Assembly (NCBI GenBank): GCA_036496585.1
Contig: DASXLB010000004.1
Span: 1-64,000, forward strand
DNA length: 64,000 nt
Direction of reading: 5' to 3'
DNA from: Vicinamibacterales bacterium
Lineage (GTDB): Bacteria; Acidobacteriota; Vicinamibacteria; Vicinamibacterales; 2-12-FULL-66-21
Shown: positions 50,056 through 61,422 of the stretch, in pieces
How positions within the stretch are numbered: position 1 is the first letter of the stretch
Layout: every line of letters starts with the position of its first letter
Translations under genes and position numbers: made by a program
The notes under the pieces: model-generated
What the model was told of the DNA's origin: nothing
Databases searched by the model: none
What the model saw: the letters and a program-made list of their open reading frames with translations, nothing else

Positions 50056-50886
50056 GTGAATCGAACGCTACTTCTCGTTACCGTCCTGGCGCTGACCGCC
50101 ACGAGCGCCCGCGCCCAGGACGCAGTCCCGCAAACGCCTCCGCCGGCGCGCGCCGACGCAGGACCGAACATGCAGCGCATCTACCATATCCGGCAGATCG
50201 AGAGCATGCTGACCAACGCCGTCAAGGCAGGGGCGGCCTCGCTCGCCAGCGAGCTGAAGATCTCGGAGCCCAACAGCCTGTTCGTGACCGGCAACGCGCG
50301 CAGCCGCGGTTTCGAGCTGGCAGGCTACGGCGTGTTCTTCGACGTCGACGTGCCGACGATGATGCAGAGCGTGCTGTGGGTGACGCAGCAGCAGCAGCAG
50401 CGGCAGTACGTCGATTCGCTGCGCGGCCGCCTGGCCGATCCGTCGCTCGACCCGTCCGTCCGCAACATGATCAACGTGGAGCTGTCGCGGGTACAACGCG
50501 CGATGGATCGCGGGATGATGTATATGTCAGCTCCGCCGATGCAGCCTGCGCCGCAGGGGCTGGCCGTCGCCGCCACGACCGACGCACCGGCGCTCTCCCC
50601 CGTACCGCCGCCGCCGAGCGATCCGCGGAGCCCCGACGAGCTCTATACCGAGACGATCAAGGGCGCGCTCATCGACGCCATGCTCAGCTACGGCAACGCG
50701 CTGCAGCTCGGCGACGACGAGTGGCTGACGATTGCGGCGCGCGCCACCAACCAGGGCACGCCGGGCCAGCTCGACGACTCGTCGTCGATCGTGATCCGCG
50801 TCAAGGGCAGCGATCTCTCGGCCTACATCAAACGGCAGCTCACCCGCGACGAGATCATGAAGAAGATCGAGATCAAGGAAGGATAG
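50056..50886 (+). CDS. secreted protein of unknown function in sigma factor operon
   Basis: 276 residues from GTG. Signal peptide cleaved after ARA (near residue 20). The mature part has a helical region, a Gln tract (QQQQQ at about 113-117), a Pro-rich linker near 165-195 and a beta-like C-terminus ending in KIEIKEG. No recognised domain. It follows the anti-sigma gene by 8 bases, so it is a likely member or effector of that regulon. Confidence 0.68.
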   Translation: MNRTLLLVTVLALTATSARAQDAVPQTPPPARADAGPNMQRIYHIRQIESMLTNAVKAGAASLASELKISEPNSLFVTGNARSRGFELAGYGVFFDVDVPTMMQSVLWVTQQQQQRQYVDSLRGRLADPSLDPSVRNMINVELSRVQRAMDRGMMYMSAPPMQPAPQGLAVAATTDAPALSPVPPPPSDPRSPDELYTETIKGALIDAMLSYGNALQLGDDEWLTIAARATNQGTPGQLDDSSSIVIRVKGSDLSAYIKRQLTRDEIMKKIEIKEG

Positions 50887-50887
50887 A

Positions 50888-51415
50888 ATGCCGCTCATGC
50901 GGCGTCGTTCCGTTGCGCTCCTCCTATCCGTCGCAGCCGTGTCCTTGCTGGCTGCGTCGTGTGGCAAGCCCGTCGATCTCAAGCAGGCGCTCCAGGTCGC
51001 CGACGAATCGGCCGGCTACCACGACGCCGGCATCGTCGACGGGCGCAACAAGATCGTCCCGAGCATCACCTTCCGGATCCGCAAGTCGACCGACGACAGC
51101 CTGCGGCCGCTCTCCCTGAACGTGGTGTTCAAGAAGCTGCCGCGCGCCGGCACGGCGGTCCCGCCCGGCCAGCCGACGGAAGAAGACTTCGACGAGGTCT
51201 TCAAGCAGAGCGTCTCCTTCACCGGCAGCCAGACCGACCTGCTGACCGTGCGCGCGAGCGCCGGCTACACGGGCGACCCGCCGCAGTCCCGCGCCGATCT
51301 GCTCAAGCACTCGCAGTTCCAGGACATGCGCGTGCACATCTTCGCCAAGCACAGCTCGTCGCAGTGGGTGGAGATCGCCCACTTCGATCTGCCGCGCCAG
51401 CTGCTGACCGAGTAG
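50888..51415 (+). CDS. lipoprotein of unknown function in sigma factor operon
   Basis: 175 residues. A lipoprotein signal ends LLAASC (Cys25). The mature domain is beta-rich (ITFRIRKSTDDSLRPLSLNVVFKKL, SVSFTGSQTDLLTVRASAGYTG, MRVHIFAKHSSSQWVEIAHFDLP), perhaps an Ig-like fold. It starts one base after the previous stop; same operon. Confidence 0.7.
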   Translation: MPLMRRRSVALLLSVAAVSLLAASCGKPVDLKQALQVADESAGYHDAGIVDGRNKIVPSITFRIRKSTDDSLRPLSLNVVFKKLPRAGTAVPPGQPTEEDFDEVFKQSVSFTGSQTDLLTVRASAGYTGDPPQSRADLLKHSQFQDMRVHIFAKHSSSQWVEIAHFDLPRQLLTE

Positions 51416-51416
51416 C

Positions 51417-52733
51417 GTGGCGCTCCCGGCCGGCGCCTTTCTCGAACGGAGGCTCGGTGCGTTCGATGCCGCGGCGATCGTCGTCTCGAACGTCATCGGC
51501 GGCGGCATTTTCTTCGTTCCGGTGATCGTCGCGCAGCTGGTGCCCAACCCCGGCGCTCTGTTGGCGGTATGGGTGGCGGGTGGCACGCTTGCCCTGTTCG
51601 GCGCGATGGCTTATGCCGAGCTCGCCGCCGTGCGGCCGCATGCCGGCGGCGAGTACGTCTACCTCCGCGACGCCTTCGGGCCGGTCGCGGCGTTCCTCAC
51701 CGGTTGGACGTCGTTCATCGCCGGCTTCTCGGGCGCGATCGCGGCGAGCGCGGTCGCGCTTGCCGACTACGTCACCCGCTTCGTGCCGGGAGCGGCGCAC
51801 GCCCGGCCGGTCCTCGCGCTGACGGCGATCGCGGCGCTGACGCTCGTGCACGTGCGCGGCGTCGGTCCGGGGCGGCTCGTCCAGAACCTGCTGGCCGGAT
51901 TGAAGGTCGCCGGCATCCTGATCATCGTGGCGGCCGGGTTCGCATTCGGCCACGGCCACGCCGAGAATCTGACGCCGGCCGGCCACGCGGCTGCCGTACC
52001 GTGGCTGCTCGCGCTGGTGCCGGTGATGTTCACCTATTCGGGCTGGAACGCCGCTGCCTATGTCGCCGAGGAGGTGCGCGATCCGTCGCGCAACGTGCCG
52101 CTGGCGCTCGGCCTCGGGACGCTGGCGGTGGTGGCCATCTACGTCCTGCTGAACGCGCTGTATCTCTACGCGATCCCGGTGGGGGAGCTGTCGGCCGTGC
52201 CGGGCGGGCGGCTGCTCGACACCGCCGCTGAACGAATGTTCGGCGTCGCAGCGGGCCACCTGCTCGCGGTCTTCACGATCGTCAGCCTGTCGGCGAGCGT
52301 CAGCGCGATGATTCTCGCGGGCCCGCGCGTCTACTTCGCGATGGCGCGCGACGGCATGTTCGTGCGCGCCGCCGGGCGCGTGCATCCGCGCTTCCACACC
52401 CCGGCCGCGGCGATCATCGCGCAGAGCATCTGGAGCGCGGTGCTGGTGCTGTCGGGCACGCTGTCGCAGCTGGTGAGCTATACCGGATTCGCGGTGGTGC
52501 TGTTTTCGGCCGTCGCGGTGAGCGCACTCTTCGTGCTGCGGCGCCGCGATGCGCTGGGACGTGCGCCGGCCTTCTCGGCGATCGGATATCCCTGGGCGCC
52601 AGCGCTGTTCGTGATCGCGAGCGCGGTCATGCTCGGCAACGAGGTCTGGCGCAATCCGCTGCCGACGCTGGTGGGCAGCGCGCTCATCGCCGCCGGCGTC
52701 CCTGTGTATTTTCTGGTGCGCGCCCGCCGCTGA
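51417..52733 (+). CDS. APC-family amino-acid permease
   Basis: 438 residues from GTG. About 12 membrane segments. First helix IVVSNVIGGGIFFVPVIVAQL carries the APC GGGIF break; SGWNAAAYVAEEVRDPSRNVPLALGLGTL and RVYFAMARDGMFVRAAGRVHPRFHTP follow. It belongs to the LAT/basic amino acid-polyamine group. Coupled to the lipoprotein gene upstream by a 1-base gap. Confidence 0.88.
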   Translation: MALPAGAFLERRLGAFDAAAIVVSNVIGGGIFFVPVIVAQLVPNPGALLAVWVAGGTLALFGAMAYAELAAVRPHAGGEYVYLRDAFGPVAAFLTGWTSFIAGFSGAIAASAVALADYVTRFVPGAAHARPVLALTAIAALTLVHVRGVGPGRLVQNLLAGLKVAGILIIVAAGFAFGHGHAENLTPAGHAAAVPWLLALVPVMFTYSGWNAAAYVAEEVRDPSRNVPLALGLGTLAVVAIYVLLNALYLYAIPVGELSAVPGGRLLDTAAERMFGVAAGHLLAVFTIVSLSASVSAMILAGPRVYFAMARDGMFVRAAGRVHPRFHTPAAAIIAQSIWSAVLVLSGTLSQLVSYTGFAVVLFSAVAVSALFVLRRRDALGRAPAFSAIGYPWAPALFVIASAVMLGNEVWRNPLPTLVGSALIAAGVPVYFLVRARR

Positions 52734-52745
52734 GCGCGGCCGCCC

Positions 52746-53114
52746 TCACGGCGCGCTCGTCAGCAACGCGATCAGGGTCGCGGCCGCAAGCGCACCATCG
52801 CTCGCCGCAAACAGCAGAAAACTCGCCGGTGAATGGCCGCGCACGACATAGTCGAGCAGGAAGGCCGCCGCGCCGCCGAACTTCAGCAGCGGGCCCATGA
52901 CCCAGAGATACCAGCGGGCGCCGGCCGGATCACGATAGGGGAAGTAATAGCCGATACCGACAGCCAGGAGAAACAGGCCGTTGAGATCGGCGAAAATCGG
53001 CGGCTGCGGGGGGGTTACGCCGAACAGCGCCGCGAACCGATTTGCGGCGAGCAGGAGAAAGAGGCCGATCGCCGCGTCATACACGCCAGAGATCGCGGCG
53101 ACCAGCCTGAGCAC
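52746..53114 (-). CDS. small four-helix membrane protein
   Basis: 122 residues with four predicted membrane segments. A conserved-looking LFGVTPPQPPIFADLNGLFLLAVGIGYYFPYRDP segment is found in the middle. No function recognised. It starts 5 bases after the PEGA gene stop, so it is transcribed with it, presumably from the sigma-54 promoter. Confidence 0.72.
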   Translation of the reverse strand: MLRLVAAISGVYDAAIGLFLLLAANRFAALFGVTPPQPPIFADLNGLFLLAVGIGYYFPYRDPAGARWYLWVMGPLLKFGGAAAFLLDYVVRGHSPASFLLFAASDGALAAATLIALLTSAP

Positions 53115-53119
53115 GGAGG

Positions 53120-54196
53120 CTATTGGCTTTTCTTCATGTCGCCGGCGAAGGTCACGGTCTGCTCCGGCGTGATCAGCACGTCGAATTCCGTCGTTTCGTA
53201 ACCCTCGGCGCGCATCTCGACCTTGTGTCGTCCGCCGTTGAGCGTCAGTTTCTGGAATGCGCCGTCGAATTCGTCGACCGTGCCGACATAGAAGCCGTCG
53301 ACGTAGACCTTGGCGTTGCGCGGCTTCACCTTCAACTTGAGGTTGCCCTGATCGTGTCCGCCGTAGACCTTGCTCGAATACGCGCCGTAGCCGGCGCCGT
53401 AGTCGTAGGGGTCGCTATAGTACGGATCGATGTAGCCCGACGGGATGCCGTAGCCCATTCCGAACGGTGCGTAGAGCGGGTATCCGTAGAAGCCCTGATC
53501 GTAGAAGCCGAGTCCAAGCCCGTACCCGAACCCGCCATAGAAGTACGGATCGTAGCGGCCGCTATAGGGCAGCCGATCAGCCGCGCTGGCGGGCGGTCTC
53601 GGACCGACGCGCGTCACCGCGGTCCCGGTGGCGGGGTGATCGTTGCGCGGCCGGCTCCAGCTCGGAACTTCCGGCGCGCCGGCGACGTTGTTCGGCGCGC
53701 CTTCGCTGGCGCGACGCCCGCTGGCGGCGTTCGACGCCGCAACACCGCGGTTCACGGCGCGATCGCCGCCGCCGGCCGGGGCCGAACGCGCCGGGCTCGG
53801 GCTCGGCGTGCTGCCGCTCGACGAGCGCGGCGCGGCCTGTCCTGACGGTGTCCGCGCCTGCGCCGACGCGCCGCGCGTGCCGCTCTCGCTGTAATTGTTC
53901 CGGCGTTCCGGAGCCACCATCCGGACGCCGCGGTCGCCCATGCTGATCGACGGGGACGCCATCGCCGAGGCCGAAGGTGAGCCCGCGCTCGAGCCGCTCG
54001 TGCTCGACGAGCCGCCGCTGGTGGCGATGTTGCCGCCCCCGCCGCTGCTTCCGCTGCTCGTGGTCGTACCCCCACCGCCGCCGCTGGAGCGATCGCCGCT
54101 GCCGGCCGCAGGCGAAGGACGCTGCGCCAGCGCCGGACCGGCCGTCAACAGGAGGGTTGCGACGAAGCTGCCGAGCCTGAACGTGGATCGCTTCAT
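53120..54196 (-). CDS. secreted PEGA-domain protein with Ser/Gly-rich and Tyr/Gly-rich regions
   Basis: 358 residues from ATG at 54196, chosen for the signal peptide ([12 protein letters not shown], cleavage near 25) and GGGGAG just upstream. Residues about 26-200 are low complexity (Ser, Gly, Thr, Ala); about 205-270 is rich in Tyr, Gly and Pro; the C-terminal 70 residues are a PEGA domain ([25 protein letters not shown]). Such proteins may be cell-surface scaffolds. It has a sigma-54-type promoter. Confidence 0.82.
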   Translation of the reverse strand: MKRSTFRLGSFVATLLLTAGPALAQRPSPAAGSGDRSSGGGGGTTTSSGSSGGGGNIATSGGSSSTSGSSAGSPSASAMASPSISMGDRGVRMVAPERRNNYSESGTRGASAQARTPSGQAAPRSSSGSTPSPSPARSAPAGGGDRAVNRGVAASNAASGRRASEGAPNNVAGAPEVPSWSRPRNDHPATGTAVTRVGPRPPASAADRLPYSGRYDPYFYGGFGYGLGLGFYDQGFYGYPLYAPFGMGYGIPSGYIDPYYSDPYDYGAGYGAYSSKVYGGHDQGNLKLKVKPRNAKVYVDGFYVGTVDEFDGAFQKLTLNGGRHKVEMRAEGYETTEFDVLITPEQTVTFAGDMKKSQ

Positions 54197-54220
54197 AATG
54201 CGTCTCCCCGAGGCGTATTG

Positions 54221-54236
54221 TGCAACAGAACTGCCA
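54221..54236 (-). promoter_or_regulatory. sigma-54-type promoter of the PEGA gene
   Basis: On the minus strand TGGCAGTTCTGTTGCA fits TGGCAC-N5-TTGCW with one mismatch (G for C) and the exact 10-base GG/GC spacing. The predicted start near 54210 leaves about 14 bases of leader with a GGGGAG ribosome binding site. An inverted repeat CGTCTGG (54272-54278) / CCAGACG (54297-54303) lies upstream. Confidence 0.68.
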
Positions 54237-54327
54237 CAAATGGATCCCGGAAATACAACGTCGGAATTAGACGTCTGGCTGAGGTTGTCACCGGTTCCAG
54301 ACGCCCCACTGTCTCCTTTTCGCTTGA

Positions 54328-54333
54328 TACACT
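54328..54333 (+). promoter_or_regulatory. -10 box close to the hslV start
   Basis: TACACT ends 11 bases before the ATG of hslV, leaving a leader of only about 4 bases; no ribosome binding site. A leaderless or nearly leaderless mRNA is likely. Confidence 0.45.
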
Positions 54334-54344
54334 CGGGATTTGAC

Positions 54345-54872
54345 ATGTTCCAGGCAACCACGGTTCTGGCGGTGCGGCACAACGGGCAGGCGGTGATGGC
54401 CAGCGACGGCCAGGTCACCCTGGGGAACACGGTCGTCAAGCAGCGCGCCCGGAAGATCCGCCGGCTTTATAACGATCGCATCCTCGCGGGTTTTGCCGGC
54501 TCCGCGGCCGATTCGTTCGCGCTCTTCGCCCGCTTCGAAGCCAAGCTGGAACAGTATCGCGGCAATCTGGAGCGATCCGCCGTCGAGCTCGCCAAGGACT
54601 GGCGGACAGATCGCATGCTGCGGCGCCTCGAAGCGATGCTGGTCGTGATGGACGCGACCGCGACCTACCTGCTGTCCGGCACCGGCGATCTCATCGAGCC
54701 CGACGACGGCATTGTCGCGATCGGCTCGGGAGGTCCGTTCGCGCTCGCGGCCGCCAAGGCTCTCGCCGCGCACACCGGGCTCGACGCGCGCGCCATCGCG
54801 GAACACTCCATGCAGATCGCCGCGTCGATCTGCATCTATTCCAACGACACGCTGACCATCGAAACGCTATAG
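54345..54872 (+). CDS. hslV: ATP-dependent protease subunit HslV
   Basis: 175 residues starting [15 protein letters not shown]. The catalytic N-terminal threonine is expected at residue 5 (MFQA/TT), so a 4-residue leader is removed, as in CodW/ClpQ-type proteins and unlike the one-residue removal in E. coli. [27 protein letters not shown] and [16 protein letters not shown] are family marks. hslU follows after 10 bases. Confidence 0.96.
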   Translation: MFQATTVLAVRHNGQAVMASDGQVTLGNTVVKQRARKIRRLYNDRILAGFAGSAADSFALFARFEAKLEQYRGNLERSAVELAKDWRTDRMLRRLEAMLVVMDATATYLLSGTGDLIEPDDGIVAIGSGGPFALAAAKALAAHTGLDARAIAEHSMQIAASICIYSNDTLTIETL

Positions 54873-54882
54873 GCGATTCGCC

Positions 54883-56265
54883 ATGCCGATTTATCTTCCC
54901 GAAGCGACCGTCTCGACCGTGCAATCGCTGACCCCGCGGCAGATTGTCGTCGAACTCGACAAGTACGTCGTCGGCCAGCACCAGGCCAAGCGCGCCGTCG
55001 CGATCGCGCTGCGCAACCGGATGCGCCGCCAGAAGCTGTCGCCCGACATGGCCGAGGAGGTGGCGCCCAAGAACATCCTCATGATCGGCCCGACCGGCGT
55101 CGGCAAGACCGAAATCGCGCGCCGGCTGGCGAAGCTCGCGCAGTCCCCCTTCCTCAAGATCGAGGCGTCGAAGTTCACCGAAGTGGGCTACGTGGGGCGG
55201 GACGTCGAGTCGATGATCCGCGACCTGACCGAGATCGCGGTCGACCTCGTGCGCGAGGAGCGCACGGCGGAGGTCCGCGAGAAGGCGAGGCAGGCGGCCG
55301 AGGAGCGGGTCCTGGATCTGCTGCTGCCGCCGCTGCCGACGGCGTCGGAATACGACGAGCAGGCCGCGTCGATCCGCGAGCAGGCGCAGCGGACGCGCGA
55401 AAAGCTGCGCGAGCAGCTGCGCGACGGCCGGCTCGATCACAAACAGGTCGAGATCGACATCCGCGAGAAGTCGTTCCCGTCCTTCGAGATCATCCAGGGC
55501 GGCGCGGTCGAGGAGATCGACATCAACGTCAAGGAGATGCTGCCGGGTCTTTTCCAGGGGCGCACCCGCAAGCGTCGGGTGCTCGTGCCGCAGGCGCTCG
55601 AGGCGTTGCGCCAGGAGGAGGAGCAGAAGCTCGTCGACATGGAGACCGTAGCGCGCGCCGCCGTCGAGCGCGTGCAGCAGTCCGGCATCGTGTTCCTCGA
55701 CGAAATCGACAAGGTCGCCGGGCGCGAAGGCGGCCACGGCCCCGACGTCAGCCGCGAGGGAGTACAGCGCGACATCCTGCCGATCGTCGAGGGCACGACG
55801 GTGAACACGAAGTACGGGATGGTCCGCACCGACCACATCCTGTTCATCGCCGCCGGCGCGTTCCACGTCTCGAAGCCGTCGGACCTGATTCCCGAACTGC
55901 AGGGGCGGTTCCCGATCCGGGTCGAGCTCGAGGCGCTCGGCCGCGAGGATTTCGTGCGCATCCTGACCGAGCCGAAGAGCGCGCTGGTCCGCCAGTACAC
56001 GGCGCTCCTCGCGACCGAGGGGGTCGAGCTCGAGTTCACGCCCGACGCGATCGAGCGCATCGCCGACGTGGCGACGTTCGTCAACGAGCGCACCGAGAAC
56101 ATCGGCGCGCGGCGGCTGCACACGGTGATGGAGAAACTGCTCGACGAGGTCTCGTTCGACGCGCCGGAGCTGCAGGAGAAGCGCCTGCGCATCGACGCCG
56201 CCTACGTCGATCGCATGCTCAGCGCGATTGCCAAGAACGAAGATCTCTCGCGATATATCCTGTAG
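54883..56265 (+). CDS. hslU: ATP-dependent protease ATPase subunit HslU
   Basis: 460 residues. Starts with the [31 protein letters not shown] segment; Walker [10 protein letters not shown] (69-77); the I-domain (about 110-245) carries the RERT-like tails; Walker [12 protein letters not shown]; sensor regions and a C-terminal [18 protein letters not shown] that docks in HslV. Length is normal. Confidence 0.97.
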   Translation: MPIYLPEATVSTVQSLTPRQIVVELDKYVVGQHQAKRAVAIALRNRMRRQKLSPDMAEEVAPKNILMIGPTGVGKTEIARRLAKLAQSPFLKIEASKFTEVGYVGRDVESMIRDLTEIAVDLVREERTAEVREKARQAAEERVLDLLLPPLPTASEYDEQAASIREQAQRTREKLREQLRDGRLDHKQVEIDIREKSFPSFEIIQGGAVEEIDINVKEMLPGLFQGRTRKRRVLVPQALEALRQEEEQKLVDMETVARAAVERVQQSGIVFLDEIDKVAGREGGHGPDVSREGVQRDILPIVEGTTVNTKYGMVRTDHILFIAAGAFHVSKPSDLIPELQGRFPIRVELEALGREDFVRILTEPKSALVRQYTALLATEGVELEFTPDAIERIADVATFVNERTENIGARRLHTVMEKLLDEVSFDAPELQEKRLRIDAAYVDRMLSAIAKNEDLSRYIL

Positions 56266-56269
56266 GGCG

Positions 56270-57544
56270 TTGCGCAATCCCGGATTTCGGCTGTTCGGCG
56301 CCGCGCTCGCCGTGCTCGCGCTGGGTGCCGGGTGCGGCAAGAAAGGGGCGCCGCGCGCGCCGCTCAACCTCGCGCCCGAGGCGCCCCGCAGCGTCACCTC
56401 CCGCCGGCTCGGCGACACTGTCTATCTGCAGATGATCGTGCCGGACAAGGCCATGAACGGGCGCGGCGAGTTCTCGGTCGATCACGTCGACGTCTACGCG
56501 GTGACGGTGGCGCCCGGCACTCCGACGCCGCCGACCCGCAACTTCATCAAGCCGGCGCACGTCATCGCCAGCATTCCGATTCAGCCGCCGGCCGATCCGG
56601 ATGCGCCCGAACCCGAGACGCCGGATCCACGGCCGCGGCCCGGCGAGACGGTCACCTTCGCCGAGACCGTCACCGAAGCGCAGCTGACGCCGACGCCGAT
56701 CGAGCCCGTCGCCGCCGACAAGGCGGCGGCGAAGGAGACGGCCGGCAGGGGCGCGAAGAACGGCCGGAAGAAGCAAAACGAACCCGCGGCCGCCGCGCCG
56801 GCCGCGCCGCCGCCCGGGCCCGTCGGCCCGCCGGTGCTGACCCGCTTCTACATGTTGATGGGCGTACCGAAGAAAGGGCGCGGCATGGTGCCGTCGGCGC
56901 GCGTCGAAGTGCCGCTGCTGCAGCCGCCAGGCGCGCCGAGCCCCGGCATCTCCTCCGCCGACGAGACCTCGGTGACCGTGACCTGGCAGCCGCCTCCCTC
57001 GTCGACCGACGAGGTGCCGGGCGTGCTCTACAACGTGTATGCTGCGCGCGCCGACGCGACGGCGCCCCAGCCGGCCGCCGGGCAGCGGGTGGCGCCGGTG
57101 CCGCTCAACCCGGCGCCGCTGAGCGACACGGCGTTCACCCGTGCCGGCGCCGAGCCCGGCAAGGAGCAGTGCTTCGTGGTGCGCAGCCTCGCGCCGGTCG
57201 GCACGGCGGTGATCGAGAGCGATCCAAGCCGTCCGATCTGCATCACGCCGAAAGACACGTTTCCGCCGGCCGCGCCGAAAGGGCTGGCCGCGGTGGCGAG
57301 CACCGGCTCGATCAATCTGATCTGGGACGCCAACGGCGAGTCCGATCTGGCCGGCTATGTCGTCTTGCGCGGCGAGGCCCCCGGTGCCACACTGCAGCCG
57401 CTCACGGCCGAGCCGATCAAGGAGACGCGCTATACGGATCGCAGCGCCAGCGCCGGCGTCCGCTACGCGTACCAGGTGATCGCCGTCGACCGTGCCGGCA
57501 ATCGCAGCGCGCCGTCGAACCGGGTGGAAGAAGCGGCGCGATGA
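56270..57544 (+). CDS. fibronectin type III lipoprotein with LptM-like start
   Basis: 424 residues from TTG at 56270 (TAGGG just upstream). The signal peptide ends in LGAGC, and the mature N-terminus [12 protein letters not shown] resembles the CGxKGPLxxP motif of the small lipoprotein LptM/YifL. After a Pro-rich linker there are two or three fibronectin type III-like domains ([56 protein letters not shown]). Probably an envelope protein with binding function. hslU ends 4 bases before. Confidence 0.75.
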   Translation: MRNPGFRLFGAALAVLALGAGCGKKGAPRAPLNLAPEAPRSVTSRRLGDTVYLQMIVPDKAMNGRGEFSVDHVDVYAVTVAPGTPTPPTRNFIKPAHVIASIPIQPPADPDAPEPETPDPRPRPGETVTFAETVTEAQLTPTPIEPVAADKAAAKETAGRGAKNGRKKQNEPAAAAPAAPPPGPVGPPVLTRFYMLMGVPKKGRGMVPSARVEVPLLQPPGAPSPGISSADETSVTVTWQPPPSSTDEVPGVLYNVYAARADATAPQPAAGQRVAPVPLNPAPLSDTAFTRAGAEPGKEQCFVVRSLAPVGTAVIESDPSRPICITPKDTFPPAAPKGLAAVASTGSINLIWDANGESDLAGYVVLRGEAPGATLQPLTAEPIKETRYTDRSASAGVRYAYQVIAVDRAGNRSAPSNRVEEAAR

Positions 57545-57560
57545 ACGGAGGGGGACAGTC

Positions 57561-58220
57561 ATGAAGATCTTCATCGATACGGGCAACCTGCAGGACATCC
57601 AGAGGCTGGTGCCGCTCGGCATCATCGACGGCATCACCACCAACCCCTCGCTGCTCGCCAAGGAACCCGGCGACTACCGAGACAACCTGAAGAAGATCTG
57701 CCAGATCGTGCAGGGACCGACCAGCGCCGAGGTCGTCGAGACCGAGGCCGAGGCGATGATCCGGCAGGGGCGCGATCTGTCGAAGATCGATCCGCACATC
57801 GTCGTCAAGGTGCCGCTGACGCGCGACGGCATCAAGGCCTGCAAGCAGCTGTCGAGCGAAGGTCTCAAGGTGAACGTGACCTTGTGCTTCACGCCGGGAC
57901 AGGCCCTGCTCGCCGCGAAGGTCGGCGCCACCTACATCAGCCCGTTCGTCGGCCGCCTCGACGACATCGGGACACCGGGGATGGAGCTGATCCGCGACAT
58001 CGTCGAGATCTACAACAACTACGACTTCAAGACCGAGGTGCTCGTCGCCAGCACACGCGGTCCGATGCACATTGTCGAGGCGGCGCGCATGGGGGCCGAC
58101 ATCTGCACCTGCCCGCCGGCGGTGATCGACGCGCTCTTCAACCATCCGCTGACCGACAGCGGCCTGAAGAAGTTCCTGGCGGACTGGGACAAGGCCTACG
58201 GTGCAACGGCGCAGCGATAG
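57561..58220 (+). CDS. fsa: short transaldolase / fructose-6-phosphate aldolase
   Basis: 219 residues from ATG at 57561. Typical of the small class I aldolase family: [21 protein letters not shown], Schiff-base K83 in [40 protein letters not shown], and the terminal D-W. It may exchange C3 units in sugar phosphates or cleave fructose-6-phosphate; the two activities cannot be told apart here. A GGAGGGGG ribosome binding site is present. Confidence 0.92.
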   Translation: MKIFIDTGNLQDIQRLVPLGIIDGITTNPSLLAKEPGDYRDNLKKICQIVQGPTSAEVVETEAEAMIRQGRDLSKIDPHIVVKVPLTRDGIKACKQLSSEGLKVNVTLCFTPGQALLAAKVGATYISPFVGRLDDIGTPGMELIRDIVEIYNNYDFKTEVLVASTRGPMHIVEAARMGADICTCPPAVIDALFNHPLTDSGLKKFLADWDKAYGATAQR

Positions 58221-58260
58221 CGTGACGCCGACGTGCGCGCGAGAGCGCCTGTAGGGGGGC

Positions 58261-58282
58261 TTCGGGGAGCGACACCCCCGAA
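58261..58282 (+). other. hairpin in front of the carboxylase beta gene
   Basis: TTCGGGG (58261-58267) and CCCCGAA (58276-58282) form a 7-bp stem with an 8-base loop, ending 6 bases before the ATG at 58289. It occupies the place of the ribosome binding site. A regulatory role is possible. Confidence 0.35.
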
Positions 58283-58288
58283 TGAAAA

Positions 58289-59836
<1,548 letters not shown>

Positions 59837-59882
59837 CGCCTGGTACGTCGAGGGCCGGGGAGAACGGCCCCGGGAAGCCGAT

Positions 59883-59888
59883 TACAAT
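59883..59888 (+). promoter_or_regulatory. -10 box adjacent to a start codon (leaderless candidate)
   Basis: TACAAT ends 7 bases before the GTG at 59896 of the biotin carboxylase gene, placing the transcription start at the start codon. It would allow separate expression of the alpha subunit. Confidence 0.45.
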
Positions 59889-59895
59889 TGACGGC

Positions 59896-61410
59896 GTGAA
59901 AGTGCTCGTCGCCAACCGCGGCGAAATTGCCGTGCGGGTCATTCGGGCCTGCCGCGAGCTCGGCCTGCCGACGGTGGCGGTGTATTCCGACTGCGACCGG
60001 GGCGCGCGGCACGTCCGCGACGCCGGCCAGGCGGTGCACATCGGCCCCAGCCCCGCCGTCGACAGCTACCTCCGCATCGAGCGGCTGATCGACGCCGCGC
60101 GCGCCACCGGTGCCGACGCGGTGCATCCCGGCTACGGGTTCCTGGCGGAGAATGCCGGATTCGCGGCGGCCTGCCGCGACGCGGGCCTGACCTTCATCGG
60201 CCCGTCCGCCGAGGCGATCCGCATGATGGGGAGCAAGACCGGGGCGCGCGAGATCGCGATTCGCGCAGGCGTCGCGGTCGTGCCCGGGACCGAGGCGCCG
60301 CTTGCGGCGGACGTGAGCGATCACGATCTGCAGCGTCACGGCGACGGCATTGGCTATCCGCTGGTGGTGAAAGCGGTGGCCGGCGGCGGCGGCAAGGGCA
60401 TGCGCGTCGTCGAATCCCCAGAGGCGCTGGTCAACGCAGTCCGGACGGCGCGCTCCGAAGCGGGCTCGGCCTTCGGTGACTCCGCCGTGTATTTCGAACG
60501 GCGGGTGCGGACGCCGCGGCACATCGAGATCCAGCTTCTGGCCGACCACTATGGCACCGTGCTGCCGTTTGTCGAGCGCGAGTGCTCGATCCAGCGGCGG
60601 CATCAGAAAGTGGTCGAGGAATCTCCGTCGACCGTCGTCGACGCGCGGCTGCGCCGCCGCCTGGCCGACGCCGCCGCGTCGGTGGCGGCCGCCGCCGGCT
60701 ATACCAACGCCGGGACGATCGAATTCCTGCTCGACGAGGATGGCACGTTCTATTTCCTGGAGATGAACACGCGGCTGCAGGTCGAGCATCCGGTCACGGA
60801 AATGGTGACCAGCCTCGACCTCGTGCACTGGCAGATCCGGATCGCGCGCGGCGAACGGCTGGCCATCGATCCGGAACGCGCGCTGACGCCGCACGGCCAC
60901 GCCATCGAGTGCCGGATCTATGCCGAGGATCCCGACCAGGGCTTTCTGCCCTCGCCGGGACTCGTCCGCGCGATCGCGCCGGCGAGCGGTCCTGGCATCC
61001 GCGACGACGGCGGCGTGCTGGCGGGGTTCACGGTGCCGGTGTTCTACGACTCGATGATCGCCAAGCTGGTCGCCTGGGGCGGTTCGCGCCCCGAGGCGAT
61101 CGCGCGCATGGCGCGGGCGCTCGAGGAGTACGAGGTGCTCGGGATCCGGACGACCATCCCGTTCTTCGTGTGGCTCATGCGGCAGCCCGACTTCATGGCG
61201 GCGCGCTTCGACACGACCTACCTCGATCGCCTGCTGGCGGCGCGGCACGGCGAGTCGTTCAGTGCGTTCGACGACGACGACGAACGGCTCGTCGCCATCG
61301 CCGCCGCGCTCGATGCGATGTGGCGAACCGGCGGGACGGCGCGCGCCGTGCCGGGGCGCCCGGGTGGGGCGTGGCGAGCCGCCGGCAGGCTGGATGCCCA
61401 GCGTGCGTAG
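59896..61410 (+). CDS. biotin carboxylase (alpha) subunit of acyl-CoA carboxylase
   Basis: 504 residues from GTG: VKVLVANRGEIAVRVIRACRELG. Biotin carboxylase features: VHPGYGFLAENAGFA, ATP-grasp with KAVAGGGGKGMRVV, ECSIQRRHQKVVEESPS, EFLLDEDGTFYFLEMNTRLQVEHPVTEM, and a C-terminal domain with RIYAEDPDQGFLPSPG. It carboxylates biotin on the carrier protein. It lacks the BCCP domain, which is the separate next gene. A short tail after residue 460 is less conserved. Confidence 0.95.
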   Translation: MKVLVANRGEIAVRVIRACRELGLPTVAVYSDCDRGARHVRDAGQAVHIGPSPAVDSYLRIERLIDAARATGADAVHPGYGFLAENAGFAAACRDAGLTFIGPSAEAIRMMGSKTGAREIAIRAGVAVVPGTEAPLAADVSDHDLQRHGDGIGYPLVVKAVAGGGGKGMRVVESPEALVNAVRTARSEAGSAFGDSAVYFERRVRTPRHIEIQLLADHYGTVLPFVERECSIQRRHQKVVEESPSTVVDARLRRRLADAAASVAAAAGYTNAGTIEFLLDEDGTFYFLEMNTRLQVEHPVTEMVTSLDLVHWQIRIARGERLAIDPERALTPHGHAIECRIYAEDPDQGFLPSPGLVRAIAPASGPGIRDDGGVLAGFTVPVFYDSMIAKLVAWGGSRPEAIARMARALEEYEVLGIRTTIPFFVWLMRQPDFMAARFDTTYLDRLLAARHGESFSAFDDDDERLVAIAAALDAMWRTGGTARAVPGRPGGAWRAAGRLDAQRA

Positions 61411-61422
61411 CTCCGAGCGGCC

